Assembly: GCA_965116195.1 (NCBI GenBank)
Contig: OZ220491.1
Coordinates: 1,984,001 to 2,048,000, forward strand
Length of the DNA stretch: 64,000 nucleotides
Source of the DNA: Aldehydirespirator sp965116195
GTDB lineage: Bacteria; Actinomycetota; Acidimicrobiia; Acidimicrobiales; Aldehydirespiratoraceae
Direction: 5' to 3'
A program made the translations under genes and the position numbers. The notes below the pieces were generated by a model. The model worked only from the letters and a program-made list of their open reading frames with translations, was not told the origin of the DNA and searched no databases. Within the stretch, counting starts at the first letter, position 1; each line of letters begins with the position of its first letter. Positions 57,812 through 64,000 of this stretch are shown piece by piece.

Positions 57812-59080
57812 CTACTGCTGTTGCTGTTGCTGCTGACCGGCAGGCCTGACAGGCGTGCTGCGTTGCGGGACACGGGATGGCCCTCGGGCTGTGGAGGATG
57901 CCACAGCATCAACAACACTGCGCTCACCGATCACCACCTCGGCATCCACCTCTGCGGAGGCACCACCGGTGAAGGCACCGCGCACGGGAGGCACATCTGC
58001 GTAGTCACGCCCGCACCCGATCACCACATGGCGTTCACCGACCTCACCACCGTTGGTTGGATCAAGGGCCCACCAATGCGACCCGGGCAGCGCAACTTCA
58101 ATCCAGGCATGGGTTTGAACGCGCACCATGTCCGGCTCCGACGACATGACCGTGCCAGCTGCCGCACTCAATCCCGGATGCGACTTCGGGACCGGGCCGG
58201 GCTCATCACGAGCCACGCTCTCAACTGCAAACTCAAGCGCGCCAGCCTGCTCAGCGATTTGTTGTTGCTGGTACGGCTCATCACGATCTGCAGCCTCGAC
58301 TGCGACCGTCTCATCGGCGGCGAAGAGGTAGCCTGACACATAGCGAGCCGGGACACCGACACTTCGCAGCATGCCGATGGCCAGATGGGCGAAGTCCTGG
58401 CACACTCCCGAGCCGCTCTCCACCAGTTCCGACAGGGAAACCCCGATCTCGGTGGACATGCGCTCATAGGTCAAGATGTGCCTGACCCTGTCCACCATCA
58501 GCGAGACCAGCGACATCACCGAATCGGCATCAGCCGCGGCCTCGGCCGCCTGGCGGGACACGGTGTCGCCCTGCCGCCACACAACATGCTCGGAAGGCTC
58601 CAGGAACTCGAAGTGCTTTGAGCGGAATGCCGGATCCGACAGGTCACGCACCGGCGGGTCGTGCATCGGAGGCAATCTGGGCGATGTCTCCACCGAAGCT
58701 GCCGCCACCAACTCCAGTGAGGTGTGCGGTGCCCTCACGCCCACATGGTCAACCGCCGTGCCCCAGTAGTCGAGAACATGCAGCACCCGCGCCGGTGGAT
58801 CGCAGTCGAGACTGTAGGACAGGACACGCTGGTGCTCATCATCAAGCGGTTGCATGCGGACCTCGTTCTGAGACTCCGAGACGGCCTCCGCATAACGAAA
58901 ACTCACCCGATAACGGATGTCCAACCTCACGGCCGACCCCGCCTGCACACCCGCCGACCTGCCCGACAACATGAACGACTGAGGCCGCCACCCCGAACCC
59001 GCCTGCACACCCGCCGACCTGCCCGACAACATGAACGACTGAGGCCGCCACCCCGAACCCGCCTGCACACCCGCCGACAC
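57812..59080 (-). CDS. Transglutaminase-like protein
   Basis: A 422-residue protein of the bacterial transglutaminase-like family. The N-terminal beta domain starts VRLDIRYRVSFRYAEAV, and the core has Cys in SGSGVCQDFAHLAIG, His in QTHAWIEVALPG and Asp in WALDPTNGG. Residues 1-50 consist of a 20-residue unit (SAGVQAGSGWRPQSFMLSGR) repeated by exact 60-bp duplication; the family start may really be the GTG at 58930. The C-terminus ends in a Gln run. It is the last gene of an ATP-grasp/alpha-E/transglutaminase operon, a widespread trio proposed to make or modify a peptide; activity is inferred. Confidence 0.9.
   Translation of the reverse strand: MSAGVQAGSGWRPQSFMLSGRSAGVQAGSGWRPQSFMLSGRSAGVQAGSAVRLDIRYRVSFRYAEAVSESQNEVRMQPLDDEHQRVLSYSLDCDPPARVLHVLDYWGTAVDHVGVRAPHTSLELVAAASVETSPRLPPMHDPPVRDLSDPAFRSKHFEFLEPSEHVVWRQGDTVSRQAAEAAADADSVMSLVSLMVDRVRHILTYERMSTEIGVSLSELVESGSGVCQDFAHLAIGMLRSVGVPARYVSGYLFAADETVAVEAADRDEPYQQQQIAEQAGALEFAVESVARDEPGPVPKSHPGLSAAAGTVMSSEPDMVRVQTHAWIEVALPGSHWWALDPTNGGEVGERHVVIGCGRDYADVPPVRGAFTGGASAEVDAEVVIGERSVVDAVASSTARGPSRVPQRSTPVRPAGQQQQQQQ
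58941..59075. repeat. 60-bp exact repeats at the 5' end of the transglutaminase gene
   Basis: Two complete 60-bp units (58941-59000, 59001-59060) and a partial third include CCGCCTGCACACCCGCCGAC. In the gene's frame they encode SAGVQAGSGWRPQSFMLSGR. The last partial copy lies at the GTG start, so this is again a duplication of a gene's start region. Confidence 0.92.
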
Positions 59081-59117
59081 CGAGGACCTGCAACCTCAAA
59101 TCTCATGGGCAATTCAC

Positions 59118-60095
59118 TCAACCTTTCACAGAAGCGCCCTCACCGGGGCGGATGTACTGTGAATGAACGGACGGTGCCAACAACGGCTCCACAACGCCCG
59201 TCTGCACCTCACCGGCCAACCCGGTCAACTTGTCGGCAAGCTGAGACAGCACCGACAGCGGACTTGATGCCATTGCCGCGTCAACCTCTCCAAGCTCGAG
59301 ACGTGCTCGCAAAAGCCCTATTTGACGCCTTGACCGGTCCAACGCGGTCGCAGTTGATGCCAGAGCGGCCAGGCACTCCTCGGCCCGGGTGAGACAGGAC
59401 AAAACCGAACGAGGCAGATCAGGTGCATGCAGCAGATAGCGCACAGCACCCTCGGGGTCGGGAGCATGCCCGTGCTGGCGGTGGTAGGCCTGCAGTGCGC
59501 TGGTGAGTCGCAACATCCTGGTGGCGTCAATCGTGCCACGAGGGTCCGTGTAGCTGGCGATCAACAGCCCCAGCGTGAAACTTGACCGCTCCAGCATCCG
59601 CCCGACAACCAGAAAGTCGTATCCCTCATCACGCCGCATTCCCTCGTTGAGCACGCCGCTGATAGCCAGACATGCCGTGCGCACCATCAGCAGCAACTCA
59701 TGGAGGCCGGCTGTCTGTGGCCCCGCGTGACCAAGAAAAGGAAACCTCAGGTACAGACCGTTGGCTTCCTCCCAGAGTTCAATGGGTATACGATCACGAG
59801 TCGAGCGCAGGTTCTCACGCACTTCCCTGATGCAGGACAGTACCGAACCGGGGTTGTCCACGTCCGACAGCAGGAACGCCACAAGCTGCGGTCGGCCCTC
59901 CAGGCTGCCGATGGTGCTGAGTTCAGCCCCGAGGCCCAGGGTTTTGATCAGTTGCTCGCCTTCAACACGGGCCTCATCGGAGCGCAGGCCGATGATGGAG
60001 TTGGCTGCGTAGTTGAGACAACGGACCGTGGCTTCGGCCCGCTCCAGGTAGCGGCCAACCCAGAAGAGCGCATCGGCATGACGGGCCAGGATCAT
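59118..60095 (-). CDS. Alpha-E domain protein
   Basis: A 325-residue all-helical protein beginning MILARHADALFWVGRYLERA, the signature start of the alpha-E family (LxRxAxxLYWxGRYxERAE). Further conserved segments are LCCIREVRENLRSTRDRIP-type (here SCIREVRENLRSTRDRIP) and LLIASYTDPRGTIDATRML. The family always accompanies circularly permuted ATP-grasp proteins, as here (28 bp apart), and may help it form an amide bond. The biochemical role is not established. Confidence 0.92.
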   Translation of the reverse strand: MILARHADALFWVGRYLERAEATVRCLNYAANSIIGLRSDEARVEGEQLIKTLGLGAELSTIGSLEGRPQLVAFLLSDVDNPGSVLSCIREVRENLRSTRDRIPIELWEEANGLYLRFPFLGHAGPQTAGLHELLLMVRTACLAISGVLNEGMRRDEGYDFLVVGRMLERSSFTLGLLIASYTDPRGTIDATRMLRLTSALQAYHRQHGHAPDPEGAVRYLLHAPDLPRSVLSCLTRAEECLAALASTATALDRSRRQIGLLRARLELGEVDAAMASSPLSVLSQLADKLTGLAGEVQTGVVEPLLAPSVHSQYIRPGEGASVKG

Positions 60096-60123
60096 GCACG
60101 CTCCAGTTCCGGCAGGGCGGGCA

Positions 60124-61668
60124 TCAACAAGGCTCGGGCATCAGCACCCAGGTGTCCTTGGAGCCTCCGCCCTGCGAAGAGTTGACTATCAGCGAACCCC
60201 GGCGCATCGCCACACGGGTCAGACCGCCGGGGAACACCTGGGTCTGCTCACCCGTGAGCACGAAGGGCCGCAGGTCCAGATGTCTGGGCTCAAGCCGTTC
60301 GCCCGTGAACGACGGCAAGGTCGAGAGTTGCACAACCTCCTGCACGATCCAGTTGCGCGGGTCGGACTCAATGGCACGCCGTGCCTCCTGCAGTTGCCGG
60401 TCGCTGGCATCCGGGCCGACCAGCACGCCGTAGCCGCCGGACTCACCCACAGGCTTGACCACCAACTCGTCCAGTCTGGCCAGTGCCTCCCTGCGCTGAT
60501 CGGGTTCCCACATCACATAGGTGGTGACATTGTCAATGACCGGCTCAGCACCGAGGTAGTAGCGAATGAGATCGGGAACGTAGGGATAAACGCCCTTGTC
60601 ATCAGCGACACCGTTGCCGATGGCGTTGCAGACAGTCACCGTGCCGGCCCGCAAAGCCCCGAGCAGGCCCGGCACACCAAGCGTTGAGTCGGCACGAAAG
60701 CTCACAGGATCCAAAAAGTCGTCATCAATGCGCCGGTAGATCACGTCCACCGGGGTGAGCCCGGCGATGGTTCGGGCGTAGACCGTGTGGTCATCAACCA
60801 CCAGATCTCTTCCCTCCACCAACTCAACGCCCATCGAACGGGCCAAAAAGGCATGCTCGAAGTAGGCGGAGTTGAAGATGCCCGGTGTCAGCACCACCAC
60901 CTGCGGCTCGGCTCGGACACCCGGTGCCATGGACTCGAGGGTGGAGCGCAGCATCTTGCCGTACTGCTCGGTGGGCTCCACCGGGTGGTCATAGAACAGC
61001 CAACTGCAGGCCTTGGCCATGGCCGCCCGGTTCTCGGCCACATAGGAGATGCCGCTGGGGTTGCGCAGGTTGTCTTCCAGCACCAGGTAACGGCCATCTG
61101 CACCACGAACCAAATCAACGCCGGCGATGTTGCAGTGTGCGCCGTGGGGAACGGTGATGCCCATGGCGTTGCGCTCAAACCCGCGTGAGGACACCACCAG
61201 CCAGCCGGGCACCACACCGTCTTTGATGACTGAGCCTCCCTGTGAGTACAGATCCGCCAGAAAGCAGTTGAGGGCTGCGACTCTCTGACCCAGGCCTTCG
61301 GCCAACTCCTCCCACTCGGCGGCAGCGATGAGTCGTGGGAACAGGTCCATGGGCCAGATGCGCTCGGTGCCCTCGTCCTCGCTGTACACCGTGAACGTGA
61401 TCCCCTGACGCCGGAACTCGTCGGCTACCAGTTTCTCGAGCCGTTGCACCTCCCCCACATCCAGATCACGGAAACGCTCAACGATCTTGTTGTAGACACC
61501 ACGTACTCTGCCGTCGGGACCAAACGCCTCGTCATACACCCCGCCCGGCTCGTAGCCAGCAAGCAGTCCCCCGTCCAACGCAGGCACCGGCGGTCCGTCA
61601 GCCACAGCCGACCATGTTAGTTGACCAGCAGTGTCGGTGGCCGTACGTGGACCCCAAGCGACCGCCAC
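60124..61668 (-). CDS. Circularly permuted type 2 ATP-grasp protein
   Basis: A 514-residue protein of the COG2308 group. YDEAFGPDGRVRGVYNKIVE, LEDNLRNPSGISYVAENR, VTVCNAIGNGVADDKGVYPY and KPVGESGGYGVLVGP mark the permuted ATP-grasp fold and its ATP lysine and glycine loop; GGSKDTWVL closes the protein. It heads the operon with alpha-E and transglutaminase genes, thought to synthesise and process a small peptide. GTG at 61668 is the only plausible start in frame. Substrates are unknown. Confidence 0.93.
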   Translation of the reverse strand: MAVAWGPRTATDTAGQLTWSAVADGPPVPALDGGLLAGYEPGGVYDEAFGPDGRVRGVYNKIVERFRDLDVGEVQRLEKLVADEFRRQGITFTVYSEDEGTERIWPMDLFPRLIAAAEWEELAEGLGQRVAALNCFLADLYSQGGSVIKDGVVPGWLVVSSRGFERNAMGITVPHGAHCNIAGVDLVRGADGRYLVLEDNLRNPSGISYVAENRAAMAKACSWLFYDHPVEPTEQYGKMLRSTLESMAPGVRAEPQVVVLTPGIFNSAYFEHAFLARSMGVELVEGRDLVVDDHTVYARTIAGLTPVDVIYRRIDDDFLDPVSFRADSTLGVPGLLGALRAGTVTVCNAIGNGVADDKGVYPYVPDLIRYYLGAEPVIDNVTTYVMWEPDQRREALARLDELVVKPVGESGGYGVLVGPDASDRQLQEARRAIESDPRNWIVQEVVQLSTLPSFTGERLEPRHLDLRPFVLTGEQTQVFPGGLTRVAMRRGSLIVNSSQGGGSKDTWVLMPEPC

Positions 61669-61923
61669 TCGCCCGCCTGAGGAGCCGGCTGAGTTGACCG
61701 GAAGTGTGGGGATTCACATCGGTAACTGAAGTGTTACCACTCTGAGCCTGAGGAGCCGGCTGAGTTGACCGGAAGTGTGGGTGGGCCTGCAAGGCTGGGC
61801 CGGGCTACCGCCAACTCGCCTGGCGGTCAAGATTGGTTGACGACACGGGTTCCCGGACGGCTCACGCTCACCAGCAGTGTCGTGGCCCGTACAGCCAGCC
61901 ATGTGCAGGTAGCTTGGTTGCTT
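61669..61923. repeat. Repeat-bearing divergent spacer upstream of the ATP-grasp operon
   Basis: A block containing GAGGAGCCGGCTGAGTTGAC and extending to GTGTGGG occurs at about 61678-61710 and 61749-61781 (period 71 bp). A second motif CCAGCAGTGTCG near 61872 resembles the ATP-grasp gene's own 5' end near 61627. No gene is supported; an open plus-strand frame here is only an upstream extension of the dienelactone hydrolase. Confidence 0.75.
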
Positions 61924-62745
61924 GTGAGCAACCTTCAGGACTTTCAAAACCACCCAGACCACCAAGACCACCAAACGACTCATCAGGCGATCCACGAGGC
62001 GATCGTGGACACGGTCAGCGACGGTGAACCCATGGCTGTGCTGCGCAAACGCCCCGAATCGGGCGGGCCGCATCCCGGGGTCGTGTTGTTTCACGACGGG
62101 CCGGGAATGCGCGCCGCCACACACGCCTTCGCGCGGCGTCTGGCCAGCTACGGCTACGACGTGGCTGTGCCCGACCTCTACCACCGCCATGGCCGCATGA
62201 TCGGCTTCGACCCCGAGGACATCGCAGCAGACCCGACCGCCCGTGACAAGATCTCTGCGATGCTCTTCTCACTCACAGACGAGGGCATCCAGAACGACCT
62301 CGATGCCACGCTGCAAGTCCTTGAGGCTGAACGGCCGGCAGGATCTTTGAGTCGGCTCGGCTGTGCCGGGTTCTGCCTGGGAGCGAGGGCCGTGTTCCGC
62401 ACCATGACCCGACGACCGGAGCAGTTCGTGGCCGGTGCCATGTGGCATCCGTCCTTTCTGGTGGACAACGCCGAGGACTCACCCCACCTCTGTGTCAACC
62501 AACTCGCCGGGTCGTTGTATGCGGGCTTCGGGGAGGACGACAGCATCATGAGCATCGCCAGCATGCAACCCTTCATCACAGCCGTGTCAGCACTGGGTGA
62601 CCGTGCCGTCATTGACATCCATCCCGATGCCGATCACGGCTACACCTGGCCGGGAGCACCCAGCTATAACGAGGCCGCCGCAGAGCGGTCATGGACGCAG
62701 ACGCTCACACTCTTTGCTTGTGAACTGCAACCACATGCGAACTGA
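61924..62745 (+). CDS. Dienelactone hydrolase family protein
   Basis: A 273-residue alpha/beta hydrolase. GVVLFHDGPGMRAATHAFAR, YGYDVAVPDLYHRHGR, the Cys nucleophile elbow GFCLGARA, the acid region YAGFGEDDSIM and the His in DADHGYTWPG form the Cys-Asp-His triad of the family. Such enzymes open lactone rings or act as general esterases. The GTG at 61924 (VSNLQDFQNHP) is chosen because sequence before it is repeat-derived, but the start is uncertain; conserved sequence begins about 30 residues in. Confidence 0.88.
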   Translation: MSNLQDFQNHPDHQDHQTTHQAIHEAIVDTVSDGEPMAVLRKRPESGGPHPGVVLFHDGPGMRAATHAFARRLASYGYDVAVPDLYHRHGRMIGFDPEDIAADPTARDKISAMLFSLTDEGIQNDLDATLQVLEAERPAGSLSRLGCAGFCLGARAVFRTMTRRPEQFVAGAMWHPSFLVDNAEDSPHLCVNQLAGSLYAGFGEDDSIMSIASMQPFITAVSALGDRAVIDIHPDADHGYTWPGAPSYNEAAAERSWTQTLTLFACELQPHAN

Positions 62746-62945
62746 CCGCCCTCAGCGTGCGTGAGCGCCGATTGAGCGCATGCAGTGATCCGCCCTCAGC
62801 GTGCGTGAGCCTCAGCCGCATGCGTGCCGTTCGACAGCGCCGATTGAGCGCATGCAGTGATCCGCCCTCAGCGTGCGTGAGCCTCCGCTCCAAGCTGTAC
62901 TCACGCTGAGTCCTGCACTGAAGGCACCCTGAGCGTGCGTGAGGT
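62746..62945. repeat. Repeats copying the start region of the alpha-hydroxy-acid dehydrogenase gene
   Basis: CTCAGCGTGCGTGAGC recurs at 62751, 62795 and 62867, and the variant CTGAGCGTGCGTGAGG at 62929 contains the gene's GTG start at 62935. Two copies of GCCGATTGAGCGCATGCAGT (about 62767 and 62839) lie between. Spacing is 44, 72 and 62 bp. Confidence 0.85.
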
Positions 62946-64000
62946 ACCGCTGCGGTATCAGAGCGTCGAAGATCTGCGTAGACGAGCCAGGCGGCGGATC
63001 CCACGTTTTGCCTGGGAATACCTGGACAGCGGTGAAGGTACCGAGCACGCGCTGCGCCGCAACATCGCGTCGCTTCAACGGGTGGTGATGACACCACGAT
63101 TCCTGCGGGGTCGGCTGGAACCGGACACGAGCGTCGAGTTGTTCGGCGTGCGCTACTCGCTGCCTGTGGGAATCTCTCCGGTCGGGCTCACCGGACTGAT
63201 CTGGCCGGGAGCAGATGAGGCATTGGCTGACACCTCGGCGCGCTGTCGCATTCCGTTCGTGGCCAGCACCGTCAATACCGCAGATGTGTCGGTGGTGGGA
63301 CCGCGGACCCAGGGCATGGGCTGGTTTCAGCTCTACCCGCCCACCGACCCGGCGGTGCGCGAGGACCTGCTGCGCCGTGCCACAGAGGCCGGCTTCACCG
63401 TGTTGGTGATCACCGCCGACGTTCCGGCCAGGGCACGCCGCGAACGCCAGACCAGACAGCGGGTCTCGATGCCTCCGACGATCTCGGTGCGGCACGTGTC
63501 CCAGGCCGCTGTCAGGCCGGCATGGAGTCTGGCGCTGCTGCGATCGGGACTGCCCAGGTTCCGCACCCTTGAGCCCTACGTTGACAAGGCAACGCTCAAG
63601 AAGCTCGCCGGCTTCGTGGGTGCAAGTCTGGGCGGCACGCTCTCATGGGACTACCTGGCCGAAACCCGTGAACTGTGGCGGGGGCCGCTGGTGGTCAAGG
63701 GCATCCTGCACCCGGAGGATGCCATGCGTTGCGTGGATACCGGGGCCGACGCGGTGATCGTGTCGAACCACGGAGGCCGCCAACTCGACGCATCGCCGGC
63801 ACCGGTTGAGGCACTGACCGCGGTGGTTGAGCGCATCGGCAACAAGGTGCCGGTGCTGTATGACAGCGGCCTGCGCAGTGGCCTTGATGTGGCCCGGGTG
63901 CTGGCGCTTGGTGCTGACTTCGCCTTCTCGGGGCGTTCGTTCATGTTTGGTCTGTGCGCCCTCGGTGACCGGGGTGGCGAGCATGTCGCAGCCATGATCA
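62935..64000 (+). CDS. FMN-dependent alpha-hydroxy-acid dehydrogenase, C-terminus cut by window edge
   Basis: The frame is open from GTG 62935 to the window end (355 codons). VEDLRRRARRRIPRFAWEYL and DSGEGTEHALRRN open the protein; PVGISPVGLTGLIWPGADEA, FQLYPPTDPAVREDLL, VVKGILHPEDAM, and the catalytic SNHGGRQLD with His and Arg, followed by DSGLRSGLDVARVLALGAD for FMN phosphate, identify an L-lactate/glycolate/mandelate-type enzyme. It oxidises an L-2-hydroxy acid; the electron acceptor (quinone or O2) cannot be told. The GTG lies in a repeated block, so the exact start is uncertain. A few C-terminal residues lie outside. Confidence 0.92.
   Translation, partial: MREVPLRYQSVEDLRRRARRRIPRFAWEYLDSGEGTEHALRRNIASLQRVVMTPRFLRGRLEPDTSVELFGVRYSLPVGISPVGLTGLIWPGADEALADTSARCRIPFVASTVNTADVSVVGPRTQGMGWFQLYPPTDPAVREDLLRRATEAGFTVLVITADVPARARRERQTRQRVSMPPTISVRHVSQAAVRPAWSLALLRSGLPRFRTLEPYVDKATLKKLAGFVGASLGGTLSWDYLAETRELWRGPLVVKGILHPEDAMRCVDTGADAVIVSNHGGRQLDASPAPVEALTAVVERIGNKVPVLYDSGLRSGLDVARVLALGADFAFSGRSFMFGLCALGDRGGEHVAAMI

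Overview
The window is a gene-dense stretch of bacterial chromosome with GC-rich codon use. It looks actinobacterial, perhaps Acidimicrobiia-like, but this is inferred from gene content only: a non-mevalonate ispD-ispF-rlmB cluster, single-chain methylmalonyl-CoA mutase with MeaB, a CYP125/142-type P450, an MpaB-family oxygenase, a group II truncated globin, and an ATP-grasp/alpha-E/transglutaminase operon. No rRNA, tRNA, transposase, phage structural gene or CRISPR array was seen.

Layout. 0-6 kb: acyl-CoA dehydrogenase (cut by the window edge), a CBS-less IMPDH/GMP reductase, a P450, a small coiled-coil membrane protein and an SDR. 6-14.3 kb: rlmB, ispF, ispD, a Crp/Fnr regulator, meaB and mutA. 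14.4-21.6 kb: a broken DUF2335 gene, an SDR, a SnoaL-like protein, sulfoacetaldehyde acetyltransferase (xsc) and a copper ATPase. 21.7-24.6 kb: a DNA methyltransferase-HNH fusion and hisC. 24.7-31.8 kb: two paralogous S-layer-homology surface proteins, each next to an O6-alkylguanine methyltransferase gene (one intact, one decayed). 31.8-35.4 kb: remnants of a type III restriction system and an MNT-HEPN fusion. 35.4-40.1 kb: a molybdenum hydroxylase operon with a MoaD/ThiS-like protein. 40.1-44.2 kb: a sterol desaturase-family protein, a PIN-GNAT-PUA-like fusion with an ASCH protein, and an MpaB protein. 44.2-51.6 kb: two divergent giant surface proteins, one carrying exactly 3 x 7 RCC1 repeats. 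51.7-64 kb: globin, D-aminoacylase family, DUF3467, HSL esterase, metY, the transglutaminase/alpha-E/ATP-grasp operon, a dienelactone hydrolase and an FMN alpha-hydroxy-acid dehydrogenase cut by the window end.

Two features stand out. First, both SLH surface-protein genes have a 15-16 nt poly-C tract (poly-G on the + strand). A conserved ATG with a good Shine-Dalgarno sits 80 nt upstream of the annotated start and reads through the tract. At the lengths given, both leaders are out of frame; one extra C would fuse either leader to its surface protein. This has the layout of a translational phase-variation switch on duplicated S-layer-type proteins.

Second, nearly every longer spacer is filled by its own tandem or dispersed repeat of about 60-77 bp, most often 73-76 bp. 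Each is built from the end of the neighbouring gene, either its start-codon region or its stop region. The sequences differ between sites while the period is similar. In-frame repeats also lengthen termini or linkers of housekeeping proteins (RlmB, MeaB, MutA, CopA, Crp, transglutaminase). Defence-type genes (methyltransferase-HNH, broken type III system, MNT-HEPN, PIN-GNAT) are scattered between metabolic genes; by eye several look more AT-rich than their neighbours, which suggests transfer.
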